Assembly: GCA_011087745.1 (NCBI GenBank)
Contig: JAALLB010000061.1
Location: 1 to 8,473 of the forward strand
Origin: Hyphomicrobiales bacterium
Lineage (GTDB): Bacteria; Pseudomonadota; Alphaproteobacteria; Rhizobiales; Rhizobiaceae
Length of the DNA: 8,473 bases
Direction of reading: 5' to 3'
The position numbers were made by a program, and so were the translations under genes. Below the pieces are notes generated by a model. That model made no database searches. It was given only the letters and a program-made list of their open reading frames with translations, and was not told the origin of the DNA. Within the stretch, counting starts at the first letter, position 1. Each line of letters opens with the position of its first letter. Shown here one piece after another: positions 1-5,958 of the stretch.

Positions 1-14
1 CGTATCATATCACA

Positions 15-34
15 CCAAAACATTCGGGTTTTGG
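15..34. repeat. Short inverted repeat (7-bp arms, 6-nt loop)
   Basis: Arms CCAAAAC (15-21) and GTTTTGG (28-34) are perfectly complementary around a 6-nt loop. No T-tract follows on the + strand, so it does not look like a standard terminator. It could be a weak structure at the end of an upstream transcript or a chance pairing. Confidence 0.3.
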
Positions 35-85
35 AGTAGGATGGGTATAACAAACAAAAATACAGTAAATCCTAGCAAACACAAA

Positions 86-105
86 ACCACAGTCATTTCT
101 GTGGT
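86..105. repeat. Short hairpin (7-bp arms), possible weak terminator
   Basis: Arms ACCACAG (86-92) and CTGTGGT (99-105) pair perfectly around a 6-nt loop. On the + strand the hairpin is followed by TCAAAG, which is not a U-tract. On the - strand it is followed by TTTGTGTTTG, a mediocre T-rich tail. A weak terminator is possible, but no gene in view needs one on the - strand. Confidence 0.35.
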
Positions 106-139
106 CAAAGCCAATGCTTCCATACCTTCCCCCAACATT

Positions 140-179
140 TTAAGGCGTTGTACGGCAAATTAAGGCGTTGTACGGCAAA
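140..179. repeat. Perfect 20-bp tandem direct repeat (two copies)
   Basis: The unit TTAAGGCGTTGTACGGCAAA occurs at 140-159 and again, base for base, at 160-179. Its inner part TTGTACGGCAA is an imperfect dyad (TTG...CAA). The 20-bp period is close to two helical turns, so two proteins bound to the copies would lie on nearly the same face of the DNA. This fits a double operator, but a simple replication-slippage duplication is equally possible. The 10-base core TAAGGCGTTG recurs once more past the end of the operon, at 8446-8455. Confidence 0.8.
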
Positions 180-277
180 CATACTACCATGTTCAAGGGT
201 ATGAATTACGTGGCGCTACCAATGAGGGGAATTGGAGTCATCAATAATCAGAAAATCAAGTTTCTTCTAAATTCACA

Positions 278-302
278 ATGAAAAAAATCTTGATTTTTTC
301 AT
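278..302. promoter_or_regulatory. A/T-rich dyad, candidate operator or attenuator
   Basis: The left arm runs from 278 (ATG plus seven A plus TC) and the right arm (GATTTTTTCAT) spans 292-302. The arms are complementary over 11 bases with one bulged A. A second inverted match links AAAATCAAG (252-260) to CTTGATTTT (289-297), so two mutually exclusive pairings are possible. The dyad lies 59-83 bases upstream of the regulator start, where an operator for an autoregulated XRE repressor would be expected. Its GC content is too low for a strong intrinsic terminator. The role is inferred. Confidence 0.35.
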
Positions 303-325
303 AAGAGTGATATTCCATGAAATTC

Positions 326-336
326 GATAATATACA
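326..336 (+). promoter_or_regulatory. Candidate -10 region of the operon promoter
   Basis: GATAAT (326-331) and the overlapping TATACA (331-336) resemble sigma-70 -10 hexamers and lie 25-35 bases upstream of the regulator start codon. No good -35 hexamer is visible at the right spacing: TGATAT at 308-313 is the best I can see for TATACA. The promoter call is weak and rests on position and AT-richness. Confidence 0.2.
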
Positions 337-360
337 TTTGGATTCTGTTTAAGCTAAATC

Positions 361-951
361 ATGACTTTACCCGCAGAAAATTTGGACCATGCAAACGCTA
401 ACATAAGTTCAGTTGGAACAGATATTCGTGCGCTTCGTAAAAGCAGGTCTGTCACGCTAGTGGATTTTGCAAATTCACTGGATCGCTCGGTTGGTTTTGT
501 CAGCCAAATAGAACGCGGCATTTCAGAACCATCAATACAAGACTTACGCAACATTGCAGCGATGTTTGATGTTCCAGTAAGTTTCTTCTTTGGAGAAAAT
601 TCCGGTGACCCGAATGAAGCACGCTACATTGTTCGCGCTGCTGAACGCCGTAAACTTGGAAATCCCGAACAAGGTTTGATAGAAGAACTCCTGTCGCCGG
701 ACCTTGGCGGTTCCTTTGAAATGATCCGTTCAGAATTTGCGCCAGGTGCAACCTTGCTGGAAGCACAACAACGCGACACTGAAGAATCCGGCTTTGTTAT
801 CTCAGGCACTTTTGAAATCGAAATTTCCGGCATGTGGCACACTTTGCAAGAAGGTGACTCATTCCGCTTTGCTGGCGAACCGTATCGCTGGCGCAACACA
901 ACCAATAAACCCGCAATTCTAATCTGGGCGGTCTCCCCGCCTGTATACTGA
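361..951 (+). CDS. XRE-family transcriptional regulator with C-terminal cupin domain
   Basis: This is a 196-residue DNA-binding regulator of the HTH_3 plus cupin_2 type (PuuR-like architecture). The helix-turn-helix covers about residues 18-75, with TLVDFANSLDRS followed by the recognition segment VGFVSQIERG, a signature of this subfamily. A linker leads to the cupin fold at about residues 118-192, seen in SGFVISG (143-149), EGDSFRF (164-170) and the closing strand ILIWAV. In the second cupin motif the usual His of the PH-x-F/W-x-N pattern is Tyr175, so the pocket probably binds a small ligand and not a metal. ATG 361 is the earliest possible start, because an in-frame TAA lies at 355-357. 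No clear ribosome binding site precedes it, so initiation may be leaderless or weak. It is first in the operon, 21 nt before the next gene, and most likely controls it. The ligand is unknown; a methylated amine or pathway intermediate is inferred. Confidence 0.9.
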   Translation: MTLPAENLDHANANISSVGTDIRALRKSRSVTLVDFANSLDRSVGFVSQIERGISEPSIQDLRNIAAMFDVPVSFFFGENSGDPNEARYIVRAAERRKLGNPEQGLIEELLSPDLGGSFEMIRSEFAPGATLLEAQQRDTEESGFVISGTFEIEISGMWHTLQEGDSFRFAGEPYRWRNTTNKPAILIWAVSPPVY

Positions 952-959
952 TTCAATTT

Positions 960-965
960 GGAGAA
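960..965 (+). promoter_or_regulatory. Ribosome binding site of the first oxidoreductase
   Basis: GGAGAA lies 7 nt before ATG 973, a near-consensus Shine-Dalgarno sequence. It fixes the start codon and is the strongest ribosome binding site in the window, consistent with high production of the first enzyme. Confidence 0.75.
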
Positions 966-972
966 CTAAAAA

Positions 973-3426
973 ATGGCAGAAGTACCATCAACCGCACGAG
1001 TGGTTATCATCGGAGGAGGCGTTGTTGGCGTCTCCAGCCTGTATCATCTTGGCAAAGCAGGTTGGACTGATTGTGTGTTGCTTGAAAAGAACGAGCTAAC
1101 CGCTGGTTCAACCTGGCATGCTGCCGGTAACTGTCCAAACTTTAGTGGCTCATGGGCCGTCATGAACATGCAGCGTTATGGTCTTGAACTATATCGCGGA
1201 CTGGCTGACGAAGTTGATTATCCAATGAACTATGCGGTCACTGGCTCAATCCGCCTTGGACATTCCAAGGAACGCATGAGGGAGTTCGATCGCGTTGCCG
1301 GCATGGGCAGATATAAAGGTCTTGATATGGAAATCATGTCCCTGGACGATATCAAGGAAAAACATCCATTTACCGAAACCCACGATCTGGAAGGCGGCCT
1401 TTGGGATCCACTCGATGGTGATATTGATCCAGCACAGCTTACACAAGCCCTTGCAAAAGGAGCCCGTGCTATGGGTCAAAAGATCATTCGCATGTGTCCT
1501 GCAACCGGCGTCTCCAAAGAGGGTGATGAATGGGTCGTTCACACAGACAAAGGCGACATTCGCTGTGAGATAGTTGTAAACGCAGCTGGCTACTACGCCC
1601 AGCGTGTTGGCGAATGGTTCAAACCATTCGGTGGTCGCACGGTTCCACAAGTTACCATGTCTCACCAATATTTTCTGACCGAAAAAATTCCGGAGCTTGA
1701 AGCCTGGACAAAAGAGCAAGGCCATAAAGTACCCCTGCTCCGCGATGTGGATACATCATACTACTTGCGCCAGGATAAAAACGGTTTGAACCTTGGTCCA
1801 TACGAGCGCAATTGTAAGGCTCATTGGGTAACACCAGAAGATCCAATGCCACACGATTTCTCATTCCAGCTCTATCCGGATGACCTGGATCGTCTCGAAT
1901 GGTACATCGAGGATGCAATGGCACGTGTTCCGCTTCTGGGTTCACAGGGCGTTGGCCGTGTTATCAACGGTCCAATTCCATATGCACCTGACGGTCTTCC
2001 GCTTATTGGCCCAATGCCAAGTGTAAAGAACGCTTTTGAAGCCCATTCATTTACATTCGGCATCGCCCAAGGCGGCGGCGCCGGTAAAGTGCTTGCAGAA
2101 TGGGTTACCGAAGGTGAAACCGAATGGGATATGTGGGCATGTGATCCACGTCGTTATACCGCTTATGCAGATCATGATTATACCTACCAAAAAGCCATGG
2201 AAACTTATGGCCACGAATATGCAATGCACTTTCCGCACCATGAATGGCCAGCCGGTCGTAACAAGAAATTCTCACCAGTCCACGAAATGGTCGTTAAAAA
2301 CGGCGGTCAAATGGGTGCATATAATGGTTGGGAACGTGCTAACTGGTATGCAAAAGATGGCGATGATACATCTGAAGAAGCAACACAAACATGGAGCCGT
2401 GGCGGCCCATGGGAACAACGCGTAAAAGAAGAAGCAGAGGCCGTTCGTGATGGCTGTGGTGTCCTTGACCTTCCAGGTTTCTCACGCTTCAAGCTATCCG
2501 GTGAAGGCTGTGCTGAATGGCTTCGCGGCACAATTGCAGGAGCATTGCCAAAAATTGGCCGCATGAACCTTGCTTATTTCCCTGACAATCGCGGTAGAAT
2601 ACTAACTGAAATGTCACTCATTCGTCACGACGAAGATACTTTCACACTAATTACTGCAGCATCGGCACAATGGCACGACTTCGAAGTGCTCCGTGACAGA
2701 ATGCCAGAAGATAGCAACTTCGAACTTAGTGATCACACGGAAGAGTTTTCCACTTTCATCGTAACAGGTCCAAAGTCTCGGGAACTACTGGAACGCATTT
2801 CTGAGGATGTTGATTTTTCACTCGGTTGGCTAACACATCAAATTGGTTCTGTAGCAGATCACCGCGTAATGCTTGCCCGCGTATCATTTGCTGGTGAGCT
2901 TGGCTGGGAAGTCCATGGTGCAAATGCAGACATGCCAAAAATATACTCGGCACTATTGGCAGAAGGTGCAAAACCATTTGGCATGTATGCGCTTAACTCG
3001 CTACGCCTTGAAAAAGGCTACCGTGCATGGAAAGGCGATCTTTCAACCGATTACACCCTTCTTGAAGGCGGCATGGAGCGATTCATCAAATTTGACAAAC
3101 CACAGGATTTCCCTGGCAAACCGGCACTGAATAATGAGCGTCAGCAAGGCCGTAAAAAAGGCTTTGCGACACTTATAGTTGAAGCAGGTGATGCTGATGC
3201 TCCCTATATGTCTACAATCTGGCATAACAACGAGGTTGTTGGTGAAACAACTTCTGGTGGTTGGGGTTACCGGATCAATAAATCTATTGCCCTTGGCATG
3301 TTGCGTACAGTTCTGCTTGAACCAGGTACAGAAGTCGAAATCGAAATCTACGGTGAACGCTACAAGGCAGTTGTTCAGGAAGATCAACCCTTATGGGATC
3401 CAGCAAACGAAAGAATTCGCGCATGA
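973..3426 (+). CDS. FAD-dependent oxidoreductase with GcvT domain, dimethylglycine dehydrogenase-like
   Basis: The 817-residue protein has the full DMGDH/SARDH layout: a DAO-type FAD domain (about 8-365), a short FAO middle domain (about 368-425), a folate-binding GcvT domain (about 428-700) and a GcvT C-terminal barrel (about 720-805). The dinucleotide motif is GGGVVG (14-19). TWHAAG carries His49, aligned with the histidine that holds FAD covalently in mammalian DMGDH. From memory of the mammalian proteins, the closest resemblance is to DMGDH: YYLRQDKNGLNLGPYE (263-278), INGPIPYAPDGLPLIGP (331-347), SLRLEKGYRAW (676-686) and the VVGETTSG region. At the acidic folate-domain position it has Glu546, as I recall for mammalian DMGDH, not the Asp of GcvT. 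The expected reaction is oxidative N-demethylation of dimethylglycine or a similar amine, giving methylene-tetrahydrofolate. No signal peptide or membrane segment is visible, so it is cytoplasmic. Substrate specificity is inferred. Confidence 0.88.
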   Translation: MAEVPSTARVVIIGGGVVGVSSLYHLGKAGWTDCVLLEKNELTAGSTWHAAGNCPNFSGSWAVMNMQRYGLELYRGLADEVDYPMNYAVTGSIRLGHSKERMREFDRVAGMGRYKGLDMEIMSLDDIKEKHPFTETHDLEGGLWDPLDGDIDPAQLTQALAKGARAMGQKIIRMCPATGVSKEGDEWVVHTDKGDIRCEIVVNAAGYYAQRVGEWFKPFGGRTVPQVTMSHQYFLTEKIPELEAWTKEQGHKVPLLRDVDTSYYLRQDKNGLNLGPYERNCKAHWVTPEDPMPHDFSFQLYPDDLDRLEWYIEDAMARVPLLGSQGVGRVINGPIPYAPDGLPLIGPMPSVKNAFEAHSFTFGIAQGGGAGKVLAEWVTEGETEWDMWACDPRRYTAYADHDYTYQKAMETYGHEYAMHFPHHEWPAGRNKKFSPVHEMVVKNGGQMGAYNGWERANWYAKDGDDTSEEATQTWSRGGPWEQRVKEEAEAVRDGCGVLDLPGFSRFKLSGEGCAEWLRGTIAGALPKIGRMNLAYFPDNRGRILTEMSLIRHDEDTFTLITAASAQWHDFEVLRDRMPEDSNFELSDHTEEFSTFIVTGPKSRELLERISEDVDFSLGWLTHQIGSVADHRVMLARVSFAGELGWEVHGANADMPKIYSALLAEGAKPFGMYALNSLRLEKGYRAWKGDLSTDYTLLEGGMERFIKFDKPQDFPGKPALNNERQQGRKKGFATLIVEAGDADAPYMSTIWHNNEVVGETTSGGWGYRINKSIALGMLRTVLLEPGTEVEIEIYGERYKAVVQEDQPLWDPANERIRA

Positions 3427-3893
3427 CAGGAAAAGCACTCCATTTAGCCCCCGGTGAAGGCCCAAACTATGATTGGGAAAATGACCATACGTTTGTAAAG
3501 GTCGGCTCCGAACATACTGATGGTGCCTATACCTTGATGGAAGACAATCTCAAGGCAAGCTTTGCCTTGGGACTGCACAAGCATGCAACACATGCTGAAA
3601 CCTTTTACTTCTTGGAAGGTGTGGTTAATTTCTATCTGGATGGGGATTGGATAAAGGCTGTTGCTGGAACCACAATTCATGTACCGGCAGGAATAGAACA
3701 TGCCTGTAGAGTTGCTGATGGCAATCCAGCAAAAATGCTCATGATTTTTCAACCTTCAGGGTTCGACGGCTTTCTTGCAGAACTGGCAAAAATGAAACCT
3801 GAGGACTTTGAAGATCAGGCAAACATGGATGCCCTAAATAAAAAATACGATATTATTCCATTAGGCCCAGTGCCAGAACACCCGGATGATTAA
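3423..3893 (+). CDS. Small single-domain cupin protein, metal-binding type
   Basis: This 156-residue cupin has both canonical motifs intact. Motif 1 is G-x-H52-x-H54-x4-E59-x6-G66 (LHKHATHAETFYFLEG) and motif 2 is G82-x5-P88-x-G90-x2-H93 (VPAGIEH), so all four usual metal ligands (two His, Glu, His) are present. The C-terminal third (about 115-156) is charged and helical, with FLAELAKMKPEDFE. ATG 3423 overlaps the preceding TGA as ATGA, which argues for translational coupling. A longer reading from 3393 would overlap the oxidoreductase by 34 nt and has no merit. The family includes dioxygenases, isomerases, lyases and non-enzymatic binders, so the reaction cannot be named. Its place between the demethylase and the methyltransferase suggests a role in handling the pathway substrate or a by-product, but that is a guess. 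Confidence 0.85.
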   Translation: MTGKALHLAPGEGPNYDWENDHTFVKVGSEHTDGAYTLMEDNLKASFALGLHKHATHAETFYFLEGVVNFYLDGDWIKAVAGTTIHVPAGIEHACRVADGNPAKMLMIFQPSGFDGFLAELAKMKPEDFEDQANMDALNKKYDIIPLGPVPEHPDD

Positions 3894-3894
3894 A

Positions 3895-4761
3895 ATGAGC
3901 AACATCACTCTCTTGGATGGCGGCATGGGACAAGAGCTCATCCACCGCTCAAGTCAACCAGCTTCACCGCTTTGGTCTACTAAAGTCATGATGGATGAAC
4001 CTGAAATCGTGCAGGCTGTACATCAAGAATACATTAATGCTGGCGCGCAAGTTTTAACGCTTAATTCCTATTCAGCAACGCCCGAGAGATTGGCTCGCGA
4101 TGCATCCGAGGAACTGTTTGAGCCATTGCAAGCCAAGGCAATTGAAATTGCCCTAAAAGCAAAAGGTGATACGGACACTCAAATTGCCGGGTGTCTTCCT
4201 CCACTGTTTGGCAGCTACAGACCAGAAAGTGCACCCAGCTTTGAAGTTTGCCTGGATACCTATAGAAAAGTCGTTGCCTGTCAAAAAGATGCAGTTGATC
4301 TTTTTCTTTGCGAAACCATGTCCTCGATAAAGGAAGCTGAAACAGCAACACTTGCGGCAAAAGAAAGTAGCAAGCCTGTCTGGTGTGCCCTAAGCCTCGA
4401 CGATAACGACGGCATGAAATTGCGCTCTGGTGAAAGTGTCGAAGCTGGCATTAAAGCTGCAAAAAAAGTCGGCGCTGATGCAATCCTGTTTAACTGCTCT
4501 CTCCCGGAAGTGATTTCTGTTGCCATGCCAACGCTAAGCAAGTGCGGTCTGCCATTTGGTGCCTATGCAAATGGCTTTACCAAGGCCGACGATCTGGAAC
4601 TGGGCGGCACAGTTGATGTTTTGACGGCACGAACTGATCTTGGTCCAAAAGAATATGCTGATTTCTGTGATCATTGGATTGCGCAAGGTGCCACTATTAT
4701 TGGCGGCTGTTGTGAAGTAGGTCCTGCACATATCGCTGAACTGAAAAGAAGGCTCGCATAA
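3895..4761 (+). CDS. Homocysteine S-methyltransferase family protein (possible betaine-homocysteine methyltransferase)
   Basis: The protein has 288 residues from ATG 3895, close to the length of E. coli MmuM and shorter than mammalian BHMT. It is a Zn-dependent TIM-barrel enzyme. The N-terminal LLDGGMGQEL (6-15) is the family's homocysteine-site loop. The zinc cysteines are Cys201 in FNCS and Cys272-Cys273 in GGCCEVGPAHI. LCETMSS places the conserved Glu at 140. The reaction is methyl transfer to homocysteine, making methionine. The donor could be glycine betaine, S-methylmethionine or another methylated compound. Dimethylglycine- and sarcosine-dehydrogenase-like neighbours favour betaine, whose demethylated product is dimethylglycine. 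ATG 3895 is preferred because GGA (3884-3886) lies 8 nt upstream and it begins 1 nt after the cupin stop. An in-frame ATG at 3886 would overlap the cupin by 8 nt and add three residues. The stop overlaps the next start as TAATG. Confidence 0.88.
   Translation: MSNITLLDGGMGQELIHRSSQPASPLWSTKVMMDEPEIVQAVHQEYINAGAQVLTLNSYSATPERLARDASEELFEPLQAKAIEIALKAKGDTDTQIAGCLPPLFGSYRPESAPSFEVCLDTYRKVVACQKDAVDLFLCETMSSIKEAETATLAAKESSKPVWCALSLDDNDGMKLRSGESVEAGIKAAKKVGADAILFNCSLPEVISVAMPTLSKCGLPFGAYANGFTKADDLELGGTVDVLTARTDLGPKEYADFCDHWIAQGATIIGGCCEVGPAHIAELKRRLA
4746..4752 (+). promoter_or_regulatory. Ribosome binding site of the aminotransferase
   Basis: AAGAAGG lies 8 nt before ATG 4761, inside the last codons of the methyltransferase gene. 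Together with the one-base TAATG overlap it supports coupled translation and confirms the start. Confidence 0.6.
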
Positions 4762-5933
4762 TGCCAATACCATCACACCGCATAACAAACATTTCTGAAG
4801 GTGACCAAGAGGGTTGGGAAGTTTATCTCAAGGCCGTGGACATGATCCGTAGCGGTGAGGATGTTTTGATGCTTTCAATTGGAGATCACGACTTTTCAAC
4901 TCCTGTAGAAACCATCAATGCGGCTAAAAAAGCGCTGGATGACGGGCACACAAAATACACCACTATGCAGGGCATACCAGAGCTTCTAACCGCAATGGCT
5001 AAAGTGTCTACGCAAGCCATAGGCATGCCGGTTCCAACAGAAGAAGTTATCACTGTTCAAGGCGGGCAATCAGGCCTTTATGCAGCAATGCAGGCAACGG
5101 TGAACCCTGGCGATCATGTCATAATTATCAGCCCTCATTATGTGACCTACCCAGGTACTGTGCGCTCAGCTGGCGCGACTTTTACACTTGTATCCTGTTT
5201 GCCGGAAAATGGCTTTGAACCAAAAGCTGAAGACATTGAAGCTGCTATTCAGCCCAATACAAAAGCCGTTTTGATCAACACACCAAACAACCCAACCTGT
5301 GCGATTTATAGCCGTGAGACGCTTGAAGGGGTGGCTGATGTCTGCATCAGGAATGACCTGTGGTTGATTTCTGATGAAGTATATTGGTCGCTGTCTAACA
5401 ACATGCATGTTTCACCGCGCTCTCTCCCCGGCATGAAAGACCGCACCATCGTTATCATGTCCATGTCCAAAAGCCACGTAATGACCGGTTGGCGCATGGG
5501 CTGGATTATTGCTGAACCTGAGATGATCCATAATTTCATGCAGCATAATCTGGTAAACAGCTACGGCATTTCTGATTTCATCAGTAGAGCCGCCACCGAA
5601 GCTCTTAATAACGCATATGGTGTGGGTGAATTGTCAGACCTATTCACCCGAAGAGGTGCAACCTTCAGGGAAACCCTAGCTGGCACAAATGGCGTAAGCA
5701 TCCTCAATGAAGATGGCGCGATGTATTTCATGATTGATATACGAGATGTTACGATGGACGCAGAAAAATTTGCCTTTGAGCTGCTGGAAAAAGAAAAACT
5801 CTGTGTGATGCTAGGTGACAGCTTTGGCCCATCAGCAGCTGGTCATCTTCGCATCAGCCTATGCCAACCAGAAGAAAAACTGCGTGACGGTGCAAATCGC
5901 CTAAAACGCTTTGTATCGAACTATTCAAGTTAA
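4761..5933 (+). CDS. Pyridoxal-phosphate aminotransferase, class I/II fold
   Basis: The 390-residue protein has the normal length for a fold-type I, aspartate aminotransferase-like enzyme. Key residues are visible: the TPNNPT motif with Asn177, Asp205 (SDEVYW) and Tyr208 of the cofactor site, Schiff-base Lys237 in SMSKSHVMTGWRMGW with phosphate-binding Arg245, and Arg364 (HLRISLC) for the substrate alpha-carboxylate. Three positions differ from the textbook pattern: GDHDF (41-45) where GEPDF is usual, Cys180 where the Gly of NNPTG is usual, and His239 just after the active-site Lys-Ser. The first and third are near the substrate side, so an unusual amino donor is possible. The reaction is amino-group exchange between an amino acid and a 2-oxo acid. 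The substrate cannot be read from sequence; glycine/glyoxylate, methionine or a demethylated amine are candidates given the neighbours. It overlaps the methyltransferase stop by one base. Confidence 0.9.
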   Translation: MPIPSHRITNISEGDQEGWEVYLKAVDMIRSGEDVLMLSIGDHDFSTPVETINAAKKALDDGHTKYTTMQGIPELLTAMAKVSTQAIGMPVPTEEVITVQGGQSGLYAAMQATVNPGDHVIIISPHYVTYPGTVRSAGATFTLVSCLPENGFEPKAEDIEAAIQPNTKAVLINTPNNPTCAIYSRETLEGVADVCIRNDLWLISDEVYWSLSNNMHVSPRSLPGMKDRTIVIMSMSKSHVMTGWRMGWIIAEPEMIHNFMQHNLVNSYGISDFISRAATEALNNAYGVGELSDLFTRRGATFRETLAGTNGVSILNEDGAMYFMIDIRDVTMDAEKFAFELLEKEKLCVMLGDSFGPSAAGHLRISLCQPEEKLRDGANRLKRFVSNYSS

Positions 5934-5943
5934 ACCCTTATTT

Positions 5944-5950
5944 GAGAGAG
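5944..5950 (+). promoter_or_regulatory. Ribosome binding site that sets the start of the second oxidoreductase
   Basis: GAGAGAG lies 8 nt before ATG 5959. It supports 5959 over the in-frame ATG at 5911, which lies inside the aminotransferase gene and would add 16 residues ahead of the conserved FAD-binding strand. Confidence 0.55.
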
Positions 5951-5958
5951 ACAAACCC

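Larger units (their letters stand above)
1..360. other. AT-rich non-coding leader upstream of the operon
   Basis: No convincing gene is present in these 360 bases. The stretch is clearly more AT-rich than the coding region. It contains two short hairpins (15-34 and 86-105), a 20-bp tandem duplication (140-179), a 30-codon ORF without a ribosome binding site (189-281) and an A/T-rich dyad (278-302). These sit just ahead of a regulator gene that heads the operon, so this is the most likely place for the promoter and operators. No end of an upstream gene can be identified. Confidence 0.7.

Noticed and set aside
86..105. Hairpin as a genuine intrinsic terminator of an upstream gene
   Set aside because: There is no U-tract on the + strand and no identifiable upstream gene end in the window, so it is kept only as a short hairpin.
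140..179. CRISPR array
   Set aside because: The two 20-bp copies are directly adjacent with no spacers, and there are no cas genes.
1246..1725. Long open frame on the - strand inside the first oxidoreductase, and similar ones elsewhere
   Set aside because: They are antisense or out-of-frame shadows of strongly supported genes, with no family resemblance and no ribosome binding sites.
3393..3422. Longer N-terminus for the small cupin
   Set aside because: It would overlap the end of the oxidoreductase gene by 34 nt; the ATGA junction at 3423 is the usual coupled start and the extra residues add nothing recognisable.
973..3426. DMSP demethylase (DmdA) as the identity of the GcvT-containing proteins
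   Set aside because: DmdA is a stand-alone GcvT protein of roughly 370 residues without an FAD domain; both proteins here are fusions with a complete FAD oxidoreductase half.
3423..3893. Cupin-type DMSP lyase (DddW/DddK/DddQ-like)
   Set aside because: Size and metal motifs are compatible, but I see only generic cupin motifs and none of the extra conserved residues that would mark the lyases. The neighbours point to N-methyl chemistry, so the call is unsupported without alignment.
5911..5958. In-frame upstream start for the second oxidoreductase, adding 16 residues
   Set aside because: It lies inside the aminotransferase gene, has no ribosome binding site, and the extra residues precede a complete FAD-binding N-terminus that matches the paralogue from the 5959 start.
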